Positions 53,841 to 62,192 of a stretch of 64,000 nucleotides of DNA are shown piece after piece (the stretch's first letter is position 1; each line of letters begins with the position of its first letter). The position numbers and the translations under genes are program-made. Origin of the DNA: Janthinobacterium rivuli (GTDB lineage: Bacteria; Pseudomonadota; Gammaproteobacteria; Burkholderiales; Burkholderiaceae_D); contig NZ_WFLJ01000026.1 in assembly GCF_009208735.1 (NCBI RefSeq), forward strand, positions 1 through 64,000. The letters are read 5' to 3'. The notes under the pieces were generated by a model. The model was not told the DNA's origin. It did not search any database and saw only the letters and a program-made list of their open reading frames with translations.

Positions 53841-56402
53841 TTGAGCCAAAATACCCACACCATCCCCAGCCGGGAGGACATTCTCGGCATATTCCGCAGC
53901 GTCAACGCGCCTCTCGACCCGCAGTCTCTCGGGAAAACGCTGCAAGTGCATGCCGATTCCATGGATGTCCTGGTCCGTCGCCTGAAGGCGATGGAGCGCG
54001 ACGGCCAGCTCAAGTCTGACGCCAGCGGTGTTTTCAGCCTGGCCGACCAGAGCGCGCTTGTCGCCGGTCGCGTCACCAGCCACCGCGATGGCTTCGGCTT
54101 TGTCATTCCTGACGACGCCAGCGCCGACCTGTTCCTGCCTGAGAAAGAAATGCAGAAAGTGCTGCATGGCGACAAGGTCATGGCCCGCATCGTCGGCACG
54201 GACCGCCGCGGCCGCCCGGAAGGCACGATCGTCGAAGTCACCTACCGCGCCAATACCCACGTCATCGGCCGCCTGATCCAGGAAAACGGTACCTGGGTCG
54301 TGGCGCCGGAAGACCAGCGCATCGGCCAGGACATTTTGGTCACCGGTTCGGTGGGCAAGGCGAAGGCCGGCCAGATCGTCAGCGTCGAGCTGACCGAGCA
54401 ACCGATGCGCTTCAAGCAGCCGGTCGGCAAGATCGTCGAAGTGCTCGGTGCGCTCGATGATCCCGGCATGGAAATTGAAATTGCCGTGCGCAAATTCAAC
54501 GTGCCGCACATCTTCTCCGCCGCCGCCCTGAAACAGGCGGAAAAACTGCCGTTCGAAGTGCGCGCCGCCGACCTGAAAGACCGTGTCGACCTGCGCGACG
54601 TGCCATTGGTGACCATCGATGGCGAGGATGCGCGCGACTTCGACGATGCCGTGTATTGCGAACCCGTCAAGATCGGCCGCGCCAACTGCTTCCGCCTGAT
54701 CGTGGCCATTGCCGACGTCAGTCATTACGTGAAACCGAACGACGCGCTCGATATCGACGCGTTGGAGCGCAGCACGTCCGTCTACTTCCCGCGCCGCGTG
54801 ATCCCGATGCTGCCGGAAAAACTGTCGAATGGCCTGTGCTCGCTGAACCCGGCCGTCGACCGTTTGACCCTCGTGTGCGACGCCGTCGTCAGCGACAAGG
54901 GCGAGTTGAAGGCGTACCAGTTCTACCCGGCCGTCATCCATTCGGCCGCGCGCCTGACCTACGACGAAGTCGCCGCCGTGCTGGGCAACACCAAGGGACC
55001 CGAAGCGGCACGCCGCGCGGACATCCTGCCGCACCTGCAGAATCTGGAAGCCGTCTACCGCGCCTTGCTGAAAGCACGCACGGAGCGGGGCGCCATCGAT
55101 TTCGAAACGACGGAAACGTATATCGTCTGCAATAGCGCCGGCAAGATCGAAAAGATCATCCCCCGCACGCGCAACGAAGCGCACAAGATCATCGAAGAGT
55201 GCATGCTGGCGGCCAACGTCTGCGCGGCCGATTTGTTGCTGCGTAACAAGCATCCAGGCACCTACCGCATCCACGCCAGCCCGACCAAGGAAAAGCTCAC
55301 GCAAGTGCGCACCTTCCTCAAGCAGGTTGGTCTGAACCTGACGGGCGGCGACACGCCGTCGGCATCCGATTACCAGACCCTGATGCAGCAGATCAAGGCG
55401 CGTCCCGACGCGGCCCTGCTGCAAACGATGCTGCTGCGCTCGATGCAGCAAGCCGTCTACAGCCCGGACAATATCGGCCACTTCGGCCTGGCCTACGAGG
55501 CGTATGCCCACTTCACCAGCCCGATCCGCCGCTATCCCGACCTGCTGACGCACCGCGCCATCAAGGCCATTTTGCAAGGCAAGAAATACGAGCCGAAGCT
55601 GTCCGATAAAGTCGTGTTGAACACGAACGTGTCGAACGCCACGCGCAAGCAGCAAGCCAAGGACAAGGCCGACGGCAAGCCGAAGAAGACGGACTTGACC
55701 ATCTGGGACGCGCTGGGCGTGCATTGCTCGGCCAACGAGCGCCGCGCCGACGAAGCGTCGCGCGACGTCGAGGCGTGGCTGAAGTGCTACTTCATGCAGG
55801 ATAAATTGGGTGAAGAGTTCACCGGCACCATCACGGGCGTGACCACCTTCGGCGTGTTCGTGCAGCTCGATACCCTGTTCGTCGAAGGCCTGGTGCACGT
55901 CACCGAGCTGGGCACCGATTACTTCCAGTACGACGATGCGCGCCATGAATTGCGCGGCGAACGCACGGGCAAACGTTATCAATTGACGGACCGCCTGACG
56001 GTGCAAGTGGCGCGTGTCGACCTGGAAACGCGCAAGATCGACCTGCGCCTGGTCACCGATGCGGAACTGGCGGGCGAAGAAGCGCCGGCCAAGCAGTCGG
56101 GCGGCAAGCGCAAGGGCGAGAAGAAATCCATGATCAAGCCCGGTCCTGCGACCGAGCAGCGCCATGAGATCAAAGCCGGCGGCAACAGCGGTGGCAAATC
56201 CGGCAATGGTTCCGGCGGCCGTTCCAACGGCGCCAAGGCGCAAGCCAAGCCTGCAGCCAAGGCAGCCCTGAAGGAAGCCCCGAAGGCGGCAGCCCCCAAG
56301 GCCGCCGCGCCGAAGCGCAGCAAGAAACCAGCCGCGGCAGCCGCCGCGGCGGCACCACGAGCAGCAAAAACTGTATCAAAATCAAGCAAGAACAAGCGAT
56401 AA
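53841..56402 (+). CDS. rnr: RNase R
   Basis: A processive 3'-5' exoribonuclease that degrades structured RNA. It has 853 residues. The N-terminal IPSREDIL and winged helix match the family, so I accept the TTG start at 53841 although it lacks a ribosome site. Two cold-shock domains follow, then the RNB catalytic domain with D260, D266, D268 and D269 (DGEDARDFDDA), an S1 domain (about 655-740, GTITGVTTFGVFVQLD) and a ~110-residue Lys/Ala/Gly-rich basic tail. rlmB follows after 14 bases, an arrangement also seen in enterobacteria. Confidence 0.94.
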   Translation: MSQNTHTIPSREDILGIFRSVNAPLDPQSLGKTLQVHADSMDVLVRRLKAMERDGQLKSDASGVFSLADQSALVAGRVTSHRDGFGFVIPDDASADLFLPEKEMQKVLHGDKVMARIVGTDRRGRPEGTIVEVTYRANTHVIGRLIQENGTWVVAPEDQRIGQDILVTGSVGKAKAGQIVSVELTEQPMRFKQPVGKIVEVLGALDDPGMEIEIAVRKFNVPHIFSAAALKQAEKLPFEVRAADLKDRVDLRDVPLVTIDGEDARDFDDAVYCEPVKIGRANCFRLIVAIADVSHYVKPNDALDIDALERSTSVYFPRRVIPMLPEKLSNGLCSLNPAVDRLTLVCDAVVSDKGELKAYQFYPAVIHSAARLTYDEVAAVLGNTKGPEAARRADILPHLQNLEAVYRALLKARTERGAIDFETTETYIVCNSAGKIEKIIPRTRNEAHKIIEECMLAANVCAADLLLRNKHPGTYRIHASPTKEKLTQVRTFLKQVGLNLTGGDTPSASDYQTLMQQIKARPDAALLQTMLLRSMQQAVYSPDNIGHFGLAYEAYAHFTSPIRRYPDLLTHRAIKAILQGKKYEPKLSDKVVLNTNVSNATRKQQAKDKADGKPKKTDLTIWDALGVHCSANERRADEASRDVEAWLKCYFMQDKLGEEFTGTITGVTTFGVFVQLDTLFVEGLVHVTELGTDYFQYDDARHELRGERTGKRYQLTDRLTVQVARVDLETRKIDLRLVTDAELAGEEAPAKQSGGKRKGEKKSMIKPGPATEQRHEIKAGGNSGGKSGNGSGGRSNGAKAQAKPAAKAALKEAPKAAAPKAAAPKRSKKPAAAAAAAAPRAAKTVSKSSKNKR

Positions 56403-56416
56403 GCGATAGATAGATA

Positions 56417-57160
56417 ATGAAGAATAAAATGATTTTCGGCTTCCACGCCGTCACCTCGCGCCTGCGTCATGAAGCGTCGTCCGTGGAAGAAATTTTCGTC
56501 GACGCCAGCCGCGTCGACGGCCGCATGAAGGACATGATCGCCGCCGCCAAGGCGGCCAACGTGCGCGTCATGCCAGTGGACTCGTCGCGCCTGGACAAGA
56601 TCGTCGGCACGCGCCGCCACCAGGGCGTGATCGCGTTTGCCTCGCAACTGTCGCTGGCGCGCAATCTTGATGAGTTGCTCGACGCCATCGATGGCCCGCC
56701 GCTGCTGTTGATTCTCGACGGCATCACCGACCCGCACAACCTGGGCGCCTGCCTGCGCGTGGCCGACGGCGTCGGCGCCCATGCCGTCATCGTGCCGAAG
56801 GATCGCGCCGTGGGCCTCAACGCCACGGCCGCCAAGGTCGCCAGCGGCGCCGCCGAAACCGTCCCGTACATCACCGTGACGAATCTGGCGCGCACCATGC
56901 GTGAACTGAAGGAACGCGGCATCTGGCTGATCGGCACCTCGGACGACGGCGAGAAAGGCTTGTACGAAGCCGATTTCACGGGCCCGACGGCCCTCGTGAT
57001 GGGTTCCGAAGGCGAAGGCATGCGCCGTTTGACGCGCGACACCTGCGACATCCTCGTCAGCATCCCCATGTTCGGCTCCGTCGAGAGCCTGAACGTGTCC
57101 GTGGCATCGGGCGTGTGTCTGTACGAAGCCCGCCGCCAGCGCATCGCGAAAGAAGGCTAA
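56417..57160 (+). CDS. rlmB: RlmB, 23S rRNA Gm2251 methyltransferase
   Basis: A SPOUT-class enzyme of 247 residues that methylates the 2'-O of G2251 in the peptidyl-transferase P loop, using S-adenosylmethionine. The N-terminal substrate domain ([24 protein letters not shown]) and the knot motifs [32 protein letters not shown] and [18 protein letters not shown] are intact. It forms an operon with rnr and is followed by a clear terminator. Confidence 0.96.
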   Translation: MKNKMIFGFHAVTSRLRHEASSVEEIFVDASRVDGRMKDMIAAAKAANVRVMPVDSSRLDKIVGTRRHQGVIAFASQLSLARNLDELLDAIDGPPLLLILDGITDPHNLGACLRVADGVGAHAVIVPKDRAVGLNATAAKVASGAAETVPYITVTNLARTMRELKERGIWLIGTSDDGEKGLYEADFTGPTALVMGSEGEGMRRLTRDTCDILVSIPMFGSVESLNVSVASGVCLYEARRQRIAKEG

Positions 57161-57199
57161 AAAACGTCCAGGGCGGCGTTGCCTTGCCCTGAACGTTTT
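57161..57199 (+). terminator. Terminator after rlmB
   Basis: AAAACGT/ACGTTTT and CAGGGC/GCCCTG form a 13-pair stem with one mismatch and an 11-base loop, ending in a T run, right after the stop. Confidence 0.75.
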
Positions 57200-57217
57200 G
57201 TAGCGCTTCTTTATATG

Positions 57218-57238
57218 CCGCCGCCCTCGAGGCGGCGG
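57218..57238. repeat. Second hairpin behind rlmB
   Basis: CCGCCGCC-CTCGA-GGCGGCGG, a perfect 8-base stem followed by TTGTTT. It could be a back-up terminator. Confidence 0.5.
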
Positions 57239-57311
57239 TTGTTTATCTGCCTCCCCGGCAGCACGCCGCCGAATACGCTACCATTTGCGTTCCACCTTAT
57301 TCATTGTCATT

Positions 57312-58061
57312 ATGTTCCACCACCTGCGCGAAGACATCAACAGCATCATCGAACGTGACCCGGCCGCCCGCAATGGCTGGGAGGTGCTGACCTGTTATCC
57401 GGGCTTGCACGCCATCGTCATGCACGGCTGGGCGCACTGGTGCTGGACGCGGCGCATGAAGTGGGTAGGGCGCTTCATTTCGTATGTCGCGCGCATCATC
57501 ACGGGCATCGAAATCCATCCTGGCGCGGTCATCGGCCGGCGCGTCTTCATCGACCATGGCTTCGGCGTGGTGATCGGCGAGACGGCCGTCGTCGGCGACG
57601 ACTGCACCATCTACCAGGGGGTGACTTTGGGCGGCACCTCGCTGCACAGCGGCAGCAAACGCCATCCGACCCTGGAACGCGGCGTCATCGTGGGCGCCGG
57701 CGCGCAGGTGCTGGGCAGTTTCACGGTGGGCGAGTACGCCAAGGTGGGCTCGAACGCCGTGCTGTTGAAACCCGTGCCGTCCGGCGCCACGGCCGTCGGC
57801 AATCCCGCGCACATCGTGCAAAAGGATGTCAGCGCCTTGCGCGAGGGCAGCACGGCGCACCTGTTCGCCGCGTATGGCGTCACGCCCAATGGCGACGACC
57901 CGCTGTCGAAAGCCCTGCAAGGCCTGATCACGCATGCCGTGGCGCAGGAACAACGCATCGAGACCATCCTCGCCACCCTGAAGGCGGCGGGCATCTGCTG
58001 CCAGGGCGTGCCCGAGTGTGATAAATTTGATTCTGAGCAAATGAACAAGCTGGTTGATTAA
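57312..58061 (+). CDS. cysE: CysE, serine O-acetyltransferase
   Basis: Makes O-acetylserine from serine and acetyl-CoA, the first step of cysteine synthesis. It has 249 residues. The left-handed hexapeptide-repeat domain (IEIHPGAVIGRRVFIDHGFGVVIGETAVVGDDCTI, TLGGTSLHSGSKRHPTL) with the catalytic His/Asp region is clear. The N-terminal domain is short, like the NifP/EpsC-type serine acetyltransferases, and the C-terminus has a CC pair (GICCQGVPEC). I chose the ATG at 57312 (MFHHLREDINSI), the family start. It may be coupled to yceH, ten bases downstream. Confidence 0.93.
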   Translation: MFHHLREDINSIIERDPAARNGWEVLTCYPGLHAIVMHGWAHWCWTRRMKWVGRFISYVARIITGIEIHPGAVIGRRVFIDHGFGVVIGETAVVGDDCTIYQGVTLGGTSLHSGSKRHPTLERGVIVGAGAQVLGSFTVGEYAKVGSNAVLLKPVPSGATAVGNPAHIVQKDVSALREGSTAHLFAAYGVTPNGDDPLSKALQGLITHAVAQEQRIETILATLKAAGICCQGVPECDKFDSEQMNKLVD

Positions 58062-58071
58062 GGATACAGGC

Positions 58072-58770
58072 ATGAATACTGATGTGACGGCAGGCGAAAA
58101 AAGTACTGACAATCCGAATCTGCTCGACCCCTTCGAGATCCGCGTGCTGGCCGTGCTGGCCGAGAAGGAAGCATTGACGCCGGACAGCTATCCGCTGTCG
58201 CTCAATGCGCTGACCAACGGCTGCAACCAGCTATCGAGCCGCGATCCCGTCATGGCGCTTTCCGAGGAAACCGTCTACGACGTGCTGCAGCGCCTGATGC
58301 AGCGCAAGTTCGTCAACGGCATCACGCAGGCCGGCGCGCGGGTCGCCAAATACGAACACCGCATGCGCATCAAGTGGTCGCTGGAACAGGACAAGCTGGC
58401 CATCCTGACGATCTTGATGCTGCGCGGCTTGCAGACGGCGGGCGAGATCCGCAGCCGCAGCGGCCGCGTGCATGAATTCAAGTCCGTGGCGGAAGTGGAA
58501 TCCGGCCTGCAATTTTTGATCGACAAATATCCGCCGCTGGTGGCCAAGCTGGCCGTCGCCCCCGGCGCCAAGGAACCGCGCTACGGCCATCTGCTGGGCG
58601 GCGAAGAGGCGCTGGCGCAGAGCGAGACGGCGGCCGGTTTCGCGGGCGCCGTCAGCGCGCCGCAGCAGGGCAGCAGGGTGGCCCAGCTGGAACAGGAAGT
58701 GCTGCAATTGCGCAGCGATTTCGACGGCCTGGCGGCGCAGTTCGAGGCGTTCCGCAAGCAGTTCGAATAA
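58072..58770 (+). CDS. yceH: YceH-like protein (DUF480)
   Basis: A 232-residue protein of the YceH/DUF480 family: two winged-helix domains (LDPFEIRVLAVLAEKEALTPDSYPLSLNALTNGCNQLSSRDPV, then LRGLQTAGEIRSRSGRVHEF) and a C-terminal coiled coil. The cellular role of the family is unknown; DNA or RNA binding is inferred from the fold. The ATG at 58072 has AGGATACAGG upstream. Ten bases after cysE. Confidence 0.9.
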   Translation: MNTDVTAGEKSTDNPNLLDPFEIRVLAVLAEKEALTPDSYPLSLNALTNGCNQLSSRDPVMALSEETVYDVLQRLMQRKFVNGITQAGARVAKYEHRMRIKWSLEQDKLAILTILMLRGLQTAGEIRSRSGRVHEFKSVAEVESGLQFLIDKYPPLVAKLAVAPGAKEPRYGHLLGGEEALAQSETAAGFAGAVSAPQQGSRVAQLEQEVLQLRSDFDGLAAQFEAFRKQFE

Positions 58771-58785
58771 TTTTCGGGCACGCGC

Positions 58786-59154
58786 CTATTGGGCCTGCGG
58801 GTCGAAATAGGCGGTCCAGGTCAGGCTGGAAGGGGCAAGGCCCTGCGCCTTGTCAAATTGCGCCATGGCCTTGCGCGGTTTGGCCAAGCCCGCCAGGGCC
58901 ACCCCCAGGTTGTAATGGGTGTGGCTGTCCGTCGAGCCCAGCTTGAGCGCCGTTTCCAGTACGTTGACGGCTTCCCTGTACTTGCCCTGGTCGCACAGCA
59001 CGGCGCCCAGGCAAGTGATCAGCGCCGTGTCTTGCCGGGCCGCTTGCAAGGCGCTGCGCAACACGGCTTCCGCTGCCGCCATGTGCGCCTCCCATTGCCC
59101 GGCATCGGTTTCTGCCAGCTCGATATGCGCCTTGCTTGCGACGATTGCGTCCAT
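58786..59154 (-). CDS. Tetratricopeptide-repeat protein
   Basis: A 122-residue protein with TPR-type helix pairs (ALITCLGAVLCDQGKYREAVNVLETALKLG, then HTHYNLGVALAGLAKPRKAMAQFDKAQGL). I chose the ATG at 59154, seven bases after the DUF4240 stop and preceded by AAGGCGG; earlier in-frame starts overlap that gene. No signal peptide. It ends ...TWTAYFDPQAQ, as short bacterial TPR proteins of unknown role do. Probably a protein-interaction partner of its operon neighbours. Confidence 0.72.
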   Translation of the reverse strand: MDAIVASKAHIELAETDAGQWEAHMAAAEAVLRSALQAARQDTALITCLGAVLCDQGKYREAVNVLETALKLGSTDSHTHYNLGVALAGLAKPRKAMAQFDKAQGLAPSSLTWTAYFDPQAQ

Positions 59155-59161
59155 TGCCGCC

Positions 59162-59611
59162 TTAGCCAGGCCAGGCGGCGGAATTGCTTCCGGTTTCATA
59201 GTCGACGCTGGCGGTAAAATCCCAGTCATCGGTGTCACGCCCTGTCTTCTCGGACCAAGCCTCGGGAGCGACGCTCAACAGTTCTTCCAGCCACGCGTCC
59301 GTTTGATCTGGCATCAGCGTGGGGTCTGCCAGCACGCTGTCATACATGGCCTTGCCCGAGCCGACGACGAAACAGCGCGCATACAGGAAACCGTCATCCG
59401 ACTTTCCTGAGTTACCGGCATGGTCCGCAAACACCTTGCCATCGAGCTGGTACAGTGCCTGAGCCAGGCACTCTTCGAAGCCCTTGATGTCCTTGACCGG
59501 CAACTCGGCGAGCGCTTCGGTCAATGGTTCCACCGCGGCATCGGCGTCGCCGTCTTCCAGGGCTTCACGGTCGATCTGCTCTATCAGCTGCCAAAATTTT
59601 TCTTCGTTCAT
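59162..59611 (-). CDS. DUF4240 family protein
   Basis: A 149-residue acidic protein opening MNEEKFWQLIEQIDREALEDGD, the DUF4240 signature (FW.LIE), with FEECLAQALYQLDG in the middle. DUF4240 proteins are often found near immunity-type genes, but their function is unknown. It is second in a minus-strand row: 53-residue ORF, DUF4240, TPR protein. No toxin gene adjoins. Confidence 0.75.
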   Translation of the reverse strand: MNEEKFWQLIEQIDREALEDGDADAAVEPLTEALAELPVKDIKGFEECLAQALYQLDGKVFADHAGNSGKSDDGFLYARCFVVGSGKAMYDSVLADPTLMPDQTDAWLEELLSVAPEAWSEKTGRDTDDWDFTASVDYETGSNSAAWPG

Positions 59612-59632
59612 TGTTCATTCCAGGTAAATAGT

Positions 59633-59794
59633 CTATCGATACTGAAAGAGGCCAGGCATGCAATGCCGGTGGGGCCAGTCGTCCCGTCCGTGCATCTTGG
59701 GCTTGTTTAGAATATCATCTTGCCCGAATGCCAAGCGCACGGTTTCCCCAAGTAACTCTTTGTAATCAACACCGCAAACAATTCGACCAGGCAT
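59633..59794 (-). CDS. Small protein (53 aa), function unknown
   Basis: A 53-residue ORF starting at the ATG at 59794 (a GTG at 59803 would add three residues and has a better-placed GGAAGG). The sequence has real protein character: GVDYKELLGETVRLAFGQDD, then a tail with GRDDWPHRHCMPGLF. It overlaps no other gene, has lower GC than its surroundings, and ends 21 bases before DUF4240 on the same strand. Its start abuts the divergent DUF2199 gene. I do not recognise a family. Confidence 0.55.
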   Translation of the reverse strand: MPGRIVCGVDYKELLGETVRLAFGQDDILNKPKMHGRDDWPHRHCMPGLFQYR

Positions 59795-59803
59795 CCTTCC
59801 CAC

Positions 59804-60307
59804 ATGACTTTTTCCTTCCTGTGCCGCTCCTGCGGCGAGACCCACACGGGCATGCCCAGCTTCGGCGTCGACGCGCCGTGGCTGTACGAGCAGATGACGC
59901 TCGCCGAACGGACCACACGCTGCCAGCTCGACAGCGATGTCTGCATCGTCGACGAGGCGCACTGCTTCGTGCGCGCCACCATCGACATCCCCGTGCATGG
60001 CTTTGACGAGCCATTCAGCTGGGGCGTGTGGGTGTCGCTGAGCGGCGACAGCTTCGACGCCTGGGACGCCTGCTTCAACGATGCCAAACGGGCCCACATT
60101 GGTCCCTTCTTCGGCTGGCTCAGCACGCAACTGCCCGGGTATCCGGACACTCTGAACCTGAAGACCCGCGTCCACCTGCGCGACGATGGCATACGTCCGG
60201 CCATCGAGCTGGAACCGACGGATCACCCGCTGGCCGTGGAACAGCGCGACGGCGTCACGGCAGAGCGGGTAGCCGGGCTGTATGCGCGGCTTGCGCATGG
60301 CGCGTGA
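59804..60307 (+). CDS. DUF2199 family protein
   Basis: A 167-residue protein matching DUF2199: the N-terminal CRSCGETHTGMPSFG (a likely zinc or structural Cys pair), then VDEAHCFVRATIDIPV and WGVWVSLSG, and a C-terminal VERITGLYARL-like end (AERVAGLYARLAHG). The function is unknown. The start overlaps nothing, but it has only a weak ribosome site. It is divergent from the 53-residue ORF and followed by udk after 59 bases. Confidence 0.82.
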   Translation: MTFSFLCRSCGETHTGMPSFGVDAPWLYEQMTLAERTTRCQLDSDVCIVDEAHCFVRATIDIPVHGFDEPFSWGVWVSLSGDSFDAWDACFNDAKRAHIGPFFGWLSTQLPGYPDTLNLKTRVHLRDDGIRPAIELEPTDHPLAVEQRDGVTAERVAGLYARLAHGA

Positions 60308-60366
60308 CAGGCCCCGCCTTGCAGCCGCTCCCTGTCGGTCCGCTCGCGTTTCCGGTATCATTCGGC

Positions 60367-61011
60367 ATGAACAATATTTCCTTCCAACCGTTTGTCATTG
60401 GTGTCGCCGGCGGTAGCGGCAGTGGCAAGTCCACCGTATCACAGCAGGTCCTGGCGTCCTTTGGCGCCGACATGGTCTCGGTCGTGATGCAGGACGACTA
60501 CTACTGCGACCAAACCCATCTCTCCCCCGAAGTTCGCCGTCAGCAGAATTACGACCATCCGCAGGCGTTCGAGTGGCCATTGCTGGTGCAGCACATCCAG
60601 GCCTTGCGCAACGGCGAATCGATCGAGATGCCCGAGTACGACTTCACGCTGCACAACCGCTCCGACAGGACCATCCTGGTCAAGCCGGCGCCGGTGATCG
60701 TGATCGAAGGCCTGTTTGCCTTGTATGACGAAGACTTGCGCAACATGATGTCGCTGAAGATCTTTGTCGACACGGCCTCCGACGTGCGCTTCATCCGCCG
60801 CATGCAACGCGATATCACGGAACGTGGCCGTTCGGTGGAAAGCGTCATCGAGCAATACCTGGAAACCGTGCGCCCGATGCACAAGCAATTCATCGAACCG
60901 ACCAAGCGCAATGCCGACGTCATCTTGCCGCACGGCGCCAATGGTCCCGCGGTCGACATGATCACGGCCAAGGTGGCCAGCGTGATTGGTCGATTGAAAC
61001 CGGCCACCTGA
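60367..61011 (+). CDS. udk: Uridine kinase
   Basis: Phosphorylates uridine and cytidine in pyrimidine salvage. It has 214 residues. The P-loop GGSGSGKS is at 15-22, with DDYYCDQTHL, the YDFTLHNR loop, VIVIEGLFALYD and FIRRMQRDITERGR typical of Udk. I chose the ATG at 60367 (MNNISFQPFVIGVAGGSG); the frame runs back to 60028 as a shadow of DUF2199. Convergent with the type I secretion genes, which end 11 bases away. Confidence 0.95.
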   Translation: MNNISFQPFVIGVAGGSGSGKSTVSQQVLASFGADMVSVVMQDDYYCDQTHLSPEVRRQQNYDHPQAFEWPLLVQHIQALRNGESIEMPEYDFTLHNRSDRTILVKPAPVIVIEGLFALYDEDLRNMMSLKIFVDTASDVRFIRRMQRDITERGRSVESVIEQYLETVRPMHKQFIEPTKRNADVILPHGANGPAVDMITAKVASVIGRLKPAT

Positions 61012-61022
61012 CGCCTGCCGCG

Positions 61023-62192
61023 TCAGCGTTCCCCCATCGACTCCGAAAACGTCTTGGTGATCGGTTTCGTCAGGTAGCGCAAGACCGTCTTCCTGCCCGT
61101 ATTGATTTCCACGGTGGCCGTCATGCCGGGCTGGATCAGGATAGGCTCGCCATTCTTGCCGATCAGGTTGCGCCCGCTGGTCTTGATCTGCACGCGGTAG
61201 TAGGGCTGTTCGCTGCCCTTGTTGTCTTCGTTTAAAGTGTCCGCGCTGATGTAGCTGACGGTGCCGCGCAGGCGCCCGTAGATGCCGTAGTCATAGGCGT
61301 CGAGTTTCACGGCCGTGGGCAGGCCCGGCTTGATGAAGGCGATGTCGGCCGGTTTGACTTTCGCCTCGATGATCAGGTCGTCGTCCGTCGGCACGATCTG
61401 CAGGATTTCCTCGCCCGGCTTGGCCACGCCGCCCAGAGTGGTGAGGCGCACGTTGCGCACGATGCCGTCGGTGGGCGCGTAAATGTCCGTCGAACCCAGC
61501 TGCTCCTTGCGCTGCGTCACCGTCTGCTGCACGCCGGCCAGGTCTTCCTGCGCTTTCACCAGGTCCGTCTGGCTATCCTGCAGGTATTTGTTGCGGCGGT
61601 TGGTGATCTGCGCCTGGATGTCGACTACCTGCCGCCGCAGTTTCAGCACCTCGGCGCGGCTGACGTCCCCCGTTTCCAGCAACGGCAAGTTCATTTCCAG
61701 CTCTTCCTTGATCAGCTTCATGGCGCTGTCCAGCGAGCCCACTTCCGCCTGCACGGCGCCCTGGCGCTTGCTGAACAGGGCCAGCTGGTTGGCGCGAAAT
61801 TCCGGAAACGCCTGCAGCTCGGGCGGGAACTTCGGCGCGCCGCCAAACACTTCCGCCTGCAGGCGCGCCACGGCCGCCTTCAGCCCGGCCGCCTTGGCCG
61901 TGCTTTCCAGGTAGCTCGTCTCGGCCCGCGTGCGGTCGAAACGCGCCAGCAACGCGCCCTTTTTCACGACGCTGCCTTCGTGCACGCGCAGCTCGGCCAG
62001 CACGCCGCCGTCGGCCACCTGGATGATCTGGTTGCGCGAACTGGCGATCACCTGGCCGTTGGCGCGCGTGACCTGGTCCAGCTCCGCCCACGACGCCCAG
62101 GCGATGACGCCCGCCAGTGCGGCCGTGCAGCTCCAGATCAGCACCCTGCCACGTTTCGCTTCTTCCCGCGCTTCGACCCTGGCCAGCTTCAT
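61023..62192 (-). CDS. HlyD-family type I secretion adaptor
   Basis: A periplasmic membrane-fusion protein of 389 residues that bridges the inner-membrane ABC exporter and an outer-membrane TolC-type channel. One N-terminal membrane span (about 18-38, VLIWSCTAALAGVIAWASW), a lipoyl-type half (ANGQVIASSRNQIIQVADGGVLAELRVHEGSVVKKGALL), a long coiled-coil hairpin (about 110-225) and a C-terminal beta-barrel with the family ending VEINTGRKTVLRYLTKPI. Its ATG overlaps the ABC gene stop by four bases. Confidence 0.94.
   Translation of the reverse strand: MKLARVEAREEAKRGRVLIWSCTAALAGVIAWASWAELDQVTRANGQVIASSRNQIIQVADGGVLAELRVHEGSVVKKGALLARFDRTRAETSYLESTAKAAGLKAAVARLQAEVFGGAPKFPPELQAFPEFRANQLALFSKRQGAVQAEVGSLDSAMKLIKEELEMNLPLLETGDVSRAEVLKLRRQVVDIQAQITNRRNKYLQDSQTDLVKAQEDLAGVQQTVTQRKEQLGSTDIYAPTDGIVRNVRLTTLGGVAKPGEEILQIVPTDDDLIIEAKVKPADIAFIKPGLPTAVKLDAYDYGIYGRLRGTVSYISADTLNEDNKGSEQPYYRVQIKTSGRNLIGKNGEPILIQPGMTATVEINTGRKTVLRYLTKPITKTFSESMGER

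Noticed and set aside
53516-54019. A 167-codon open frame upstream of and overlapping rnr
   Set aside because: Poor protein character, no ribosome site, and it runs into rnr in another frame.
59162-60307. A toxin-immunity island made of DUF4240, DUF2199 and the SMI1/KNR4 gene
   Set aside because: No toxin, Rhs or secretion-tag gene is in reach and the SMI1/KNR4 gene is 13 kb away, so the grouping is not supported.
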